Source: a virus
Direction: 5' to 3' (one strand)
IMG/VR virus record: IMGVR_UViG_3300046170_000478
Location: 1-64,000 of that record
DNA: 64,000 nt
In this document: piece by piece, positions 56,352 to 64,000 of the stretch
Layout: each line of letters opens with the position of its first letter
Numbering within the stretch: the first letter of the stretch is position 1
Program-made: the position numbers and the translations under genes
Notes under the pieces: generated by a model
The model's input: only the letters and a program-made list of their open reading frames with translations
What the model was told of the DNA's origin: nothing
Database searches by the model: none

Positions 56352-58855
56352 GAGAAGGCATAACAAAAGTAGATTTGAATTTTACAAACGCTGGAGGAGG
56401 TCACACAGCGTCTGTAACTTCTTTCTTGAACCCCAAATCTGTAGAGACTGGGGAAGATTTGGGCATTGTCATCGGTGGGTTAGGTGAGATCAATAACTTT
56501 TCTAATCCTAAGATTACTGAGATGCTTGGGAATTTTATCTGCACTCAGAAAACTACTTCGGCTGGCCCTACAAAAAAAGCGATCACCAGAAGGTATGTGG
56601 ATAGAACGTCCTTACTTTTAGAATCTTATGTGGTTTTAGTTCGGGGTATCAATTCTGGTCCAAATGGAGGTAGTGATTTTGAAGGTGCAGTTCCATATTT
56701 TACAGAGGTCTCAAATACTCCCTTAACATCTTTTAGATCTCAGGGACCAAGAGTTGAAGGTTCTGTGATCTACATAGGAAAAGTTTATAATGTAGAGTCT
56801 GCAGCTAACTTCCAAGGAGTTAAGATTAGCCTTGTCTATCACAATAAGAAATTAAAAGAAGATCTCAGTTTAAACACTGAGTTTGTAAATGGCACTTATA
56901 AGGCTGCTCCAGATTTATCTCAATACGACTTGAAATTTGGTTATACCCTTTCTGATTTTAGATCAGCTTTAAATAGTGTTGGCATATCTATAAATGGATT
57001 ACCCTCAAGCAATAATACTTTATTTGAGACCAGTGGCACTCTCAGTAGTGTTGTTAGTAGTATAGCAAGTTATTTGGGTTATTATTGGTATGTAGACCCT
57101 AGAAATGGGAGTATTAACTTAATTAACAGTGAAATAGCTAGTCAAATACCAATTGATAATTATACAGATACAACCAATTCCGATATTGTAAGTGCATCTT
57201 TCACTGAGAGTATCGTTTCTAATAAAATAGTTAACGTTTATAATGGATCTACAGAAAAAGATTCAAACAATCCTAAAGATGACGATAGACCTAGACCGAT
57301 TTTCTTTAAAAGATGTCGATTTGAGACTCTAGGGATACATAAAAAAGCATCTAGAACTGTTTTGGCTGCTTTTTTCAGTTTGTTTGATCAGGAGGAAAGT
57401 GTTGATGTTTTTGATAAATTTACCTATTTCGCAACTGCAATAGCTAAAAACAAATCTTTGAAAAATGAAGTTTTTGGTAAAGAGAAATTAAATGATCATC
57501 CGTTTGATTTAAGTAAATTGTATCCTTATGAACCAGTTTTAAATCCAGAGGGAAATGCTCTACCACTAATTCCTTTCCTAGAAGAGCATGGGGGAAATGC
57601 TGATGAAAAATTAAGAGCAGTATTCAATACTAACGATGCAGAAGCAAAAAAAGAAGCGAAAAAAACATCTCTTCTTAATATGGATAGGATTACTAATAAA
57701 TTTAAATATATTAGGATGACTCAATATACCGTTCAAAACGGGAAAAATGTAGTTAAAAAAATGGAGAGACCCCATAAAAGTGAATTATATAGCTTTCTGA
57801 AATTATTTTATCAAATAGCTGGAGGTATTTACATTTCAAATGGCTATTCAGAATATAAGGTAGAGAGAATGGAGTTCTCAAATAGTAACAATGTCAATGT
57901 TGTTGGTCCTTTAAAAGCCTCTGATAAAATAAACGAAATTTCGGAATTATCGCCCATAACAGACTTTTTTGACTCTTTGGGCATAGACCAAGATGTGACA
58001 GTCAAAGGTCTAGCTAATTTGACTCAAGCAGAAAATCGTATTGGAGGAGTCCCAGCAAAAAGCACTCATGAGCATCATTTCATAGCTATTAGGTCTATAC
58101 CTAAGTTAGAGAGAGTTAAATCCACAAACAATCAGAAAATAGTTCAAAAAGATGCAAAGGTAGATTTTTCTCCTTTGCAGGAGTATTATGAAATTTATGA
58201 AAACCCAGCCAATAAAGAAGACCTCCTAGTAGGCGGACCAACTTTCCCCAACAACCTTATCGATAAAACTCTTGTTGAGGGAATGAAACATTTGATGAAT
58301 CAATCAATTGACAATTATTATAGAGCCATAAAGAAAAAAACAACTTTACGATTAACCTATAAACGGAGTAAGACACGGGTCAATAAAACAAGCGAAGATG
58401 GAGAAGAAGCTGAAGACGATGAATTGGCAGAAGCTTCAGAAGACGATCAGAAGATCGCTGAACTTTTTGATCGTTATGATTTGAAATATAATTCAATTGA
58501 AAGCCCACCTCATAATATGTTAAACAAGCTCAGTCTATCATCTGCTTCTGGTTCAACTGCAGAAATGAAGGTTCTCCAAAAAATTAGAGGTAAATACCGT
58601 AATCGCTTTGATAAGCCTGAATCTTCTAGTAGGACTTTCTATGGCCTTCAGATCCCAGAGTTTTCTCCAACAATGAATTCTGTTTCTATCTCTATCGGTC
58701 CAGATGGTATTACAACTACAGTGAGTGAGTCTACGATAAAGCTAATTCCACCAGATCAAGGTTTCCAGATTACAGAAGGAATGGAGGCGCTGACTCCGAA
58801 ATCAATGCTTCCAAGCTCCTTTAATGCGAGACAGAGGAACACTCTAGGTCTATGA
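56348..58855 (+). CDS. Tail hub / baseplate hub-like protein, 835 aa
   Basis: The last and largest tail-tip gene. Residues about 200-250 (SDFRSALNSVGISINGLPSS, then VVSSIASYLGYYWYVDPRNG) look like the hub domains of phage late-control D / gp27-like proteins. The middle is charged and helical, and the end carries a beta domain. It closes the tail cluster. The C-terminal end overlaps a convergent - gene by 6 nt. Confidence 0.6.
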   Translation: MREGITKVDLNFTNAGGGHTASVTSFLNPKSVETGEDLGIVIGGLGEINNFSNPKITEMLGNFICTQKTTSAGPTKKAITRRYVDRTSLLLESYVVLVRGINSGPNGGSDFEGAVPYFTEVSNTPLTSFRSQGPRVEGSVIYIGKVYNVESAANFQGVKISLVYHNKKLKEDLSLNTEFVNGTYKAAPDLSQYDLKFGYTLSDFRSALNSVGISINGLPSSNNTLFETSGTLSSVVSSIASYLGYYWYVDPRNGSINLINSEIASQIPIDNYTDTTNSDIVSASFTESIVSNKIVNVYNGSTEKDSNNPKDDDRPRPIFFKRCRFETLGIHKKASRTVLAAFFSLFDQEESVDVFDKFTYFATAIAKNKSLKNEVFGKEKLNDHPFDLSKLYPYEPVLNPEGNALPLIPFLEEHGGNADEKLRAVFNTNDAEAKKEAKKTSLLNMDRITNKFKYIRMTQYTVQNGKNVVKKMERPHKSELYSFLKLFYQIAGGIYISNGYSEYKVERMEFSNSNNVNVVGPLKASDKINEISELSPITDFFDSLGIDQDVTVKGLANLTQAENRIGGVPAKSTHEHHFIAIRSIPKLERVKSTNNQKIVQKDAKVDFSPLQEYYEIYENPANKEDLLVGGPTFPNNLIDKTLVEGMKHLMNQSIDNYYRAIKKKTTLRLTYKRSKTRVNKTSEDGEEAEDDELAEASEDDQKIAELFDRYDLKYNSIESPPHNMLNKLSLSSASGSTAEMKVLQKIRGKYRNRFDKPESSSRTFYGLQIPEFSPTMNSVSISIGPDGITTTVSESTIKLIPPDQGFQITEGMEALTPKSMLPSSFNARQRNTLGL

Positions 58856-59632
58856 TTTTTTGCAGATTGCCATCAATTTCCTGCATTCTTTGGCTGGGAT
58901 GTCCTCATAAGACATCCAATTTGCGGCCTCTTCATTTCGGTAAGACTCCTTCTTCCACAATGACCTTAGAAACGTTTTAAACTCCTCAAAGGACTTTACT
59001 CCATGATTCTCGTTCAAAGCCTTCTGGAGCGATCCTGAGGGGGTTAATGGGAGCATTACTGAGTCACTAGAGGCATCATATTCCACACTATTAGAATTAT
59101 TCGCTCCTTTTGACTTATCAATCTCGTCTGCCCCTACGATATGGATATTTAAGAAATTACGGACACAACGAACAAAAGCCCTATTACAAGCAATAGTCTC
59201 TAGGAATTTAGCGCAAAAATCATCCGTATTATCTAATGAGGCATTGGCGACATCTTCGTAAATTGTGTTGATTCCAGCGCTTTCGTAATTCTTACCCCAA
59301 ATAATTCTACAAGTTGCTTTGACATATCCATCGGAAATATTCTCCGTTTCAAATGACACTGATTCAAAACCTCTTAGCTTGGCTAGTTCTTTAATGCCTC
59401 CGAGCATAATTAGGAGTTGATTGTCTTTCAATCCATCAGTAGAGCTTGGGACAGGCTTCTTCCTTGCTTCAAACCAACCTTTATTAGGATAAAGGAAGTC
59501 GTCTTTGATCATGGATCTCCAATCAACAGATCCGTCTTCATTAAAACAATACGAAGCATTCTCTAAAAGGCCGTGCTCGTTTCTCTTGTAAATATCTGGA
59601 CCGTAAACACTATTCTTGCTCATGTGGCTCAC
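58850..59632 (-). CDS. Possible single-strand annealing / recombination protein
   Basis: The 260-residue protein contains GGIKELAKLRGFESVSFE, VKATCRIIWGKNYES, and ETIACNRAFVRCVRNFLNIH. This reminds me of recombination-type proteins of large aquatic phages (Rad52/Erf-like), but I cannot verify it. It lies in one - unit with an SSB-like gene, which supports a DNA-transaction role. The alternative ATG at 59623 is equally possible. Confidence 0.35.
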   Translation of the reverse strand: MSHMSKNSVYGPDIYKRNEHGLLENASYCFNEDGSVDWRSMIKDDFLYPNKGWFEARKKPVPSSTDGLKDNQLLIMLGGIKELAKLRGFESVSFETENISDGYVKATCRIIWGKNYESAGINTIYEDVANASLDNTDDFCAKFLETIACNRAFVRCVRNFLNIHIVGADEIDKSKGANNSNSVEYDASSDSVMLPLTPSGSLQKALNENHGVKSFEEFKTFLRSLWKKESYRNEEAANWMSYEDIPAKECRKLMAICKKS

Positions 59633-60740
59633 GGTAAACTCTAAAAAATTCTAAGTCAAGATAAAAATGATCTAAATTTTTTCGTTCATTTAAATCAAAA
59701 TAGCTAGGATAAATCTCGTCTCCACAAACAATTTTTTTATTACTTTTAATTTTAATTGTATTAAAATCGTCGATATCAATCCTTTTTTTATTATTCTCAA
59801 TAATAGCCTCAGTATCTAGATAATTAATTAGCTGATCAAAGTTTTTTGATCTTTCTTCAGTGAGGTTATCTGAAGAGGTGCATATTGTGATAGTGGGTAT
59901 ACCCTGATCTTTTACAAGTTTACAGAAATCAAGATCAAACAAATCCGCTTTATATATTAACTTTTTTATTCTCTTGGATTTAATCAGGCTCTCGCTAATG
60001 GGTTTTGAAGTAGTAACTTCAACTTTATTTCTTTGTAGAATATGATACAGGACTTCTTCGTTATGAGCGTAGTCCATCCTTACATCGATATGATCAGACA
60101 CAATATTTGTGCGCTTTATCGGTACAACCTCGTAAAAATCTGACTTATAATTACCCCCAATGAAAATAGTTTCATGAACAACTTTCTCATCGATCTCTAA
60201 AACATCAAGAACAGCTTGAGCGATCTCCTCTGGTTTTATGAAATTAATTGTTTTTGGATTTTCCTCTAAAGAAAATGAGGGTTTTTTTCCACCTCTATCT
60301 GATTCAATTGTTATCGCTTTTGTTTTATCATTCCAAAGCGGAGAACATGTGTCTGCATATGTGTGAGCATAGATACCTACAACGGGCTTATCTAATGCAG
60401 AAGCTATGTGAACAGGGACGCTATCAATCCCGACATGTCCCAGAGAGTTTTTTATAATATATGCAGATTGCTTCAGAGTTTCTGTGGGCATATGAGCATC
60501 TACGCCGTCAATTGTTTTTTCTCCTTTAGCTCCGACTTGGATGATTTTAATATCTCCCAAATGCGTTTTAAGAAGTTCAACAACATCAACCCACATGTCA
60601 TATTCTTTCGCCTGAACTTTCTTGTCATTATGAATTGTAATATACTTATCGTATAAAACTGGGAAATAATGAGGATTCAATACTGGTTTACCAATCTTTA
60701 CTCCGCATGATTTGGCGTATTCCTCTGCTAGATGGCTCAT
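59610..60740 (-). CDS. GT9-like C-terminal half plus extra domain
   Basis: The 376-residue protein begins in the middle of a heptosyltransferase (GT9) fold. ITIHNDKKVQAK, DIKIIQVGAKGEK and GHVGIDSVPVHIASALDKP make up the nucleotide-binding C-lobe. The N-lobe is found at the end of the preceding gene, joined by an ATGA overlap. From residue 175 on there is an additional domain with DYAHNEEVLYHILQRNKVEV that I do not recognise. Likely a glycosyltransferase acting with its partner chain. Confidence 0.65.
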   Translation of the reverse strand: MSHLAEEYAKSCGVKIGKPVLNPHYFPVLYDKYITIHNDKKVQAKEYDMWVDVVELLKTHLGDIKIIQVGAKGEKTIDGVDAHMPTETLKQSAYIIKNSLGHVGIDSVPVHIASALDKPVVGIYAHTYADTCSPLWNDKTKAITIESDRGGKKPSFSLEENPKTINFIKPEEIAQAVLDVLEIDEKVVHETIFIGGNYKSDFYEVVPIKRTNIVSDHIDVRMDYAHNEEVLYHILQRNKVEVTTSKPISESLIKSKRIKKLIYKADLFDLDFCKLVKDQGIPTITICTSSDNLTEERSKNFDQLINYLDTEAIIENNKKRIDIDDFNTIKIKSNKKIVCGDEIYPSYFDLNERKNLDHFYLDLEFFRVYREPHEQE

Positions 60741-62452
60741 CGTAACTCAAATTGTGTTTTATCTTTACCGTTATGGAGATAGTTTAAATGTTTTTGCGTC
60801 CCAATATTAGGTAAAAAAGCCATGTCAAAATACCCCTGATGATCTCCCTTCCCTTCTAGCATTAATAGGTTTTGAAGACTATCTTGATATGGAAGGATTT
60901 TATGAACGCTTGGATTATCCTCAATCATTTGATAAAATTGAGGTTTAGTAAATACATATATATTTTTTTCTGGATATAAATCTTTAAGATTTTTCATTAA
61001 AGAATTCAGGATGAGAATATCTCCAGCTGATTCAGGAAGAACAACGGCGATTCTATTAGAAATGCCTTCATCGCCTAATACATCTTCAATCCCTAAGGTC
61101 TTGCGAGAGTCTTCAGCCTCTTCTTCTTTAACTTCAGGTTTTTTTAGGTTTAAGAGGACTTTCTTCAGTTTTTCTACTGTAGACTGTACTGAAAACTCCT
61201 TCTTTACGTATTCCATACCCTTCTCCGCTAGAACCATAGTGTCAACTTCTGTCATCCCACGCACCATTTTCAACTTTGCAGCTATATCCTTCGGGCAAGT
61301 CGATGCTTTAATAAACTGAGTGCTAGGTTCTCTATATGAATTCCATTTTAGAGGGATTCCCCCTTGATGTTCATAGCACGAATCTGTTCCACAGGAATAT
61401 TCCGTGACTAAAGTCACTAGACCCGCTGCTTTAGCCTCTTGAATCGGCAACTCTTGTCCTCCGCTTGTAAATGGATGACAATAAACATCCATACAATTAT
61501 AGAGTTCGTTCAACTGTTTTTCATTAATTCCCTTCGCGCTATTTTTAGTTTTAAACGATTTTTCTTTTTTACAACGTGGGCAGTCCTTGTCTTCTCCTTG
61601 GTAAGGTGCAATGTGGTAATAATCACAAGCATGGCAAAGGTAAGTGGACAATACATCATCCTGATCGATATCCATTTCTTTAAGATACCTTGGTATATCC
61701 CAGCCATGAGATGTTTCCCCCCAATCTGTATGTAATAGTAATTTTGCGTTAACATTCGGGTTTTCTTCTTTGAAGATCTTAAATCCCTCTAAAAGATTGG
61801 GTACTGATTTCCTCAATTGGTTCTTAAAAACAAATCCTATTACATAACTTGAGTCTAAACCAAATCTCTCTCTTACCGCAGACCTATAATCCATTGGTTT
61901 GAAATGAGAGTAATCAACAGCCCCATGAATTGTCTCTACATTTTTATGTCCGAGCTTCTTCATTTCTTCCTCTGCAAATGATGCCCACACTAACATCTTA
62001 TCACAGTGAGGCTCCATTTGTTTTGCTTGATCCAGTATCGGGAGGCTATCTAAAGTCGTCCAAAGAACTTTGTTAATTTTATTCCACCAAGGTTTTTTAT
62101 GATATTCAGAAAAGGCCCAAATATCTTCAATCCCAAGATATACGTCTGGTTTAGATTTTTCTACAATTTCGTCTATCGTATAATAACCATATTGAGCCAT
62201 TCTTTCTTTTTGACCATTCCCTTGAATTGATCTTAAGACTGATGGATCACTGGGGTGAGTCCCATACGACTCCCAAGGGGTCAGTAAGTCTGCTCCAAAT
62301 TTTGCGCCGTTTCCAGCTTCAATAACTTCAATGTGTGGGTCATTATGTAATGCTAACAAAATATTTTTAGCATTTTTCCCAAACCCCGTAACAAGTCTGC
62401 TATGATTAGAGTGTATTAAGACCCTTAGTTTTTTAGAATGGGACTCCATCAT
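60737..62452 (-). CDS. GT4 glycosyltransferase with zinc ribbon, fused to GT9 N-lobe
   Basis: Residues 1-430 are a GT4 (GT-B) glycosyltransferase with TGFGKNAKN near the start and SGGQELPIQEAKAAGLV (330-346) as the nucleotide-sugar-binding motif. A zinc ribbon (C273, C276, C291, C294) is inserted between. After an acidic linker (residues 437-450), residues 464-571 (RIAVVLPESAGDILILNSLM) form the N-lobe of a GT9 heptosyltransferase, cut off at the stop. The C-lobe continues in the next gene. Substrate unknown; surface-glycan synthesis is inferred. Confidence 0.75.
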   Translation of the reverse strand: MMESHSKKLRVLIHSNHSRLVTGFGKNAKNILLALHNDPHIEVIEAGNGAKFGADLLTPWESYGTHPSDPSVLRSIQGNGQKERMAQYGYYTIDEIVEKSKPDVYLGIEDIWAFSEYHKKPWWNKINKVLWTTLDSLPILDQAKQMEPHCDKMLVWASFAEEEMKKLGHKNVETIHGAVDYSHFKPMDYRSAVRERFGLDSSYVIGFVFKNQLRKSVPNLLEGFKIFKEENPNVNAKLLLHTDWGETSHGWDIPRYLKEMDIDQDDVLSTYLCHACDYYHIAPYQGEDKDCPRCKKEKSFKTKNSAKGINEKQLNELYNCMDVYCHPFTSGGQELPIQEAKAAGLVTLVTEYSCGTDSCYEHQGGIPLKWNSYREPSTQFIKASTCPKDIAAKLKMVRGMTEVDTMVLAEKGMEYVKKEFSVQSTVEKLKKVLLNLKKPEVKEEEAEDSRKTLGIEDVLGDEGISNRIAVVLPESAGDILILNSLMKNLKDLYPEKNIYVFTKPQFYQMIEDNPSVHKILPYQDSLQNLLMLEGKGDHQGYFDMAFLPNIGTQKHLNYLHNGKDKTQFELR

Positions 62453-63011
62453 CTTCGTCTTCAGTTACCTCTTGTTTAGGCTCTTCGTATTGTTTTTTTT
62501 CGTATTTGGGTTTTTGATTCTGATAAGAGTCAGCTACAACGAAAGAGTCTAAAATATACTTTTTCATTAGTTCTCCGAGAACCTCTGTTTCTCCAGCTTC
62601 TAAGGGAAGCTTGAATGTCTGAGAAGAATTTCTCGTTACAGTGAACCCAAATGCAGGGGTTTCAAGCCATTCTTCCCCATCTTTATTCATAATTTTTCTT
62701 TTTTTATCCCAAGGCGTGAATTTAATGATCGTAGTGTCTTTATCCCGTCTATGGAAGGCTACGAAAGGAATTCTGGTTTTTAGTGAAGATAAAATTTCTC
62801 CAGCTTCATTAGCTGTTAACTTAATGGTTCCAGACTTTTCTGGATTTTTAGCATTTTCTTTAAAAGAACCGCTTTTGGTTTGATCATTCCAGCTGTGTTG
62901 TTGAATCATAGAGACGTACATCACTGCATTTCCCTTCTTGTCTTTTGCGATATCAAAACTGAATGCAGATCCTGCATTTTTAGAGTTTGGCTTATAAAGA
63001 GTAAATTTCAT
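62433..63011 (-). CDS. Single-stranded DNA-binding protein
   Basis: The 192-residue protein has a beta-rich core (residues 1-150: FTLYKPNSKNAGSAFSF, GTIKLTANEAGEILSSLK, TIIKFTPWDKKRK). A charged linker leads to an acidic tip ending DEDDGVPF. That end mimics the DDDIPF tip of bacterial SSB, which recruits helicases, primase and repair enzymes. It overlaps the GT4 gene by 20 nt. The fold of the core is not assigned. Confidence 0.65.
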   Translation of the reverse strand: MKFTLYKPNSKNAGSAFSFDIAKDKKGNAVMYVSMIQQHSWNDQTKSGSFKENAKNPEKSGTIKLTANEAGEILSSLKTRIPFVAFHRRDKDTTIIKFTPWDKKRKIMNKDGEEWLETPAFGFTVTRNSSQTFKLPLEAGETEVLGELMKKYILDSFVVADSYQNQKPKYEKKQYEEPKQEVTEDEDDGVPF

Positions 63012-63049
63012 TGAATTTGTGTAATTTATAGAAGATAATCTATTGTATC
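63012..63049. promoter_or_regulatory. Divergent start region
   Basis: The 38-nt gap between SSB-like and fibre-like genes must hold promoters for both strands. GTGTAATTTATAG is read on the + strand and TTACACAAATTCA on the - strand just before ATG 63011. No textbook -35 boxes. Confidence 0.35.
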
Positions 63050-63886
63050 ATGGCTTTTAATAAAATTCAACCTGAACAGATCCAATTGCACACTTTCTTT
63101 AGTGACTCTGGAGATCTAAATATAACTCAAACAAATACAGGAGTTAAAATCAATGTTTCTAGGAACTTGACGGGTGATTTTTCTTTTACGGGAAATTTGA
63201 CTAATAACGGTAAATCAATTGCGAGTTTTGCTCAGAAAACTAATAACATCTATAATACAAATAGTGGAAACTTTTTGTTTCTAGGTAGCAATACTGAAAT
63301 CGGAGATGGACTAAATGCATATAATAATTTCGCAATTTCATGCAATGACAGTAGCATTAGTGGAATTAACAATGCTGTTTTCCGCGCAGATTCTGTAGAA
63401 TTCAGGACAGGTAGTCAAGAAAATGTTTGCTTGGCTGGGCATGGTATAACGTTTACTGACACTGCAACGGGCAGTGTCGTCTTAAAAGATAACCTAACCA
63501 CAAACTCAATTACCGTAAGTCAGCAAGACGCCTTATATGCGAAATTTAGTTCTGGTCATTTCTTCCAAGGTGGAGACACTTATTTCCAACAGAGTTTAAG
63601 TGTAGACGGAACTGGCATATTTAGTGGTCAATTAGATGTTCTGAGCGATGCGGTGTTAAGCGGTAGCACCATTGTCAATGAACAAATGTTGAACGGCCCT
63701 CACACTGTAACGGGAATCGTAAGATATCAGACGGGATTCGCCCTCCCTAAATGGTTGGGTAATAGCATGGGAGCTTCTGAAGGATCTCCTGTAACGGAAG
63801 CAACAGGAGCACTCGCCATCTCAGGATCTACTTTATGCGTATTTATTGGAGGGAGTTGGGCTGGAATCGGTTTAACCTCCATTTAA
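63050..63886 (+). CDS. Fibre-like virion protein
   Basis: The 278-residue protein has short beta repeats rich in Asn, Ser, Thr and Gly (NLTGDFSFTGNLTNNGKSIA, NAVFRADSVEFRTGSQ, SLSVDGTGIFSGQLDVLSD). This is the style of a fibre shaft, ending with a globular tip (FALPKWLGNSMGASEGSPV). The stop overlaps the convergent neighbour by 3 nt. A side or tip fibre is likely. Confidence 0.65.
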   Translation: MAFNKIQPEQIQLHTFFSDSGDLNITQTNTGVKINVSRNLTGDFSFTGNLTNNGKSIASFAQKTNNIYNTNSGNFLFLGSNTEIGDGLNAYNNFAISCNDSSISGINNAVFRADSVEFRTGSQENVCLAGHGITFTDTATGSVVLKDNLTTNSITVSQQDALYAKFSSGHFFQGGDTYFQQSLSVDGTGIFSGQLDVLSDAVLSGSTIVNEQMLNGPHTVTGIVRYQTGFALPKWLGNSMGASEGSPVTEATGALAISGSTLCVFIGGSWAGIGLTSI

Positions 63887-63999
63887 TCCATATCAATCTT
63901 TATTGATTTATTCTCAAAACTAGTTTGATTATCTGCAATGTGCTTTTTGCCGATGTCCCTTTCGTAGTCTTTGAAGTGTTTAGTCTTAACGGGGTCTTG
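63883..63999 (-). CDS. C-terminal end of an unknown gene (starts outside window)
   Basis: The - strand frame is open from the window edge to a TAA at 63885-63883. It gives at least 38 residues of charged sequence (KTKHFKDYERDIGKKHIAD). Its stop overlaps that of the convergent fibre-like gene. Identity unknown. Confidence 0.55.
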   Translation of the reverse strand, partial: QDPVKTKHFKDYERDIGKKHIADNQTSFENKSIKIDMD

Positions 64000-64000
64000 T

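Noticed and set aside
1-64000. tRNA genes, CRISPR arrays, integrase or diversity-generating retroelement
   Set aside because: No T-loop-bearing cloverleaf, no regular spacer array and no reverse transcriptase or recombinase motifs were found; a tool such as tRNAscan could still detect something I missed.

Overview
The window is part of the genome of a tailed double-stranded DNA bacteriophage. It carries large terminase, portal, scaffold, capsid, neck, tail tube, a 1620-residue tape measure and tail-tip genes in the usual order. No contractile-sheath gene was recognised, so a long non-contractile (siphovirus-like) tail is the best guess. The DNA is AT-rich, and I found no integrase, tRNA, rRNA or CRISPR. 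The host cannot be named. Clear TTGACA/TATAAT-like promoters indicate a host with an ordinary housekeeping sigma factor. The fibre repeats, PhoH, ThyX, MazG and glycosyltransferases resemble aquatic phages (inference).

Layout. (1) 1-8516, + strand: two tandem tail-fibre genes built on a VGIGTT repeat, a glycosyltransferase and a small acidic protein, closed by a terminator at 8541. (2) 12936-8587, - strand operon: membrane protein, DUF1599-like protein, GT34- and GT2-type glycosyltransferases, sulfotransferase-like protein, ThyX and a small nuclease-like protein. (3) 13032-20327, + strand: RuvB-like ATPase, mini-metalloprotease, MazG, a beta-propeller protein with a 21-bp minisatellite, many small genes and an HNH-AP2 endonuclease. 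(4) 20328-21235: AT-rich convergent spacer with two tiny membrane ORFs and a terminator. (5) 27658-21236, - strand: about twenty small early-type genes, several under their own promoter, with five copies of an 80-bp double-hairpin repeat. (6) 27851-58855, + strand: PhoH, zinc-ribbon protein, sigma-like factor, candidate small terminase, zinc-finger/ERCC4 nuclease, then all virion morphogenesis genes. (7) 63011-58850, - strand: SSB-like protein, GT4 and GT9 proteins and a possible strand-annealing protein. (8) 63050-63886, + strand: another fibre-like protein, then the end of a - strand gene.

How it fits together. Early genes appear to be read by host RNA polymerase from promoters whose -10 box lies only 5-8 nt before the start codon, which predicts leaderless mRNAs. 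Late genes (portal, second tube protein, tape measure) instead share TGTAAACT-like boxes at the same distance without a good -35. A phage-encoded sigma-like factor sits just upstream of the terminase. Nucleotide metabolism (ThyX, MazG, DUF1599), recombination (RuvB-like, SSB, annealing-like, ERCC4 nuclease) and a scattered set of sugar- and sulfate-transfer enzymes support replication and probably remodel virion or host glycans.

The most unusual signals are the promoter architecture, the five double-hairpin repeats, a GT9 domain split over two coupled genes, a neck gene broken at a T6 run, and the tandem repeats in the fibre and propeller genes.
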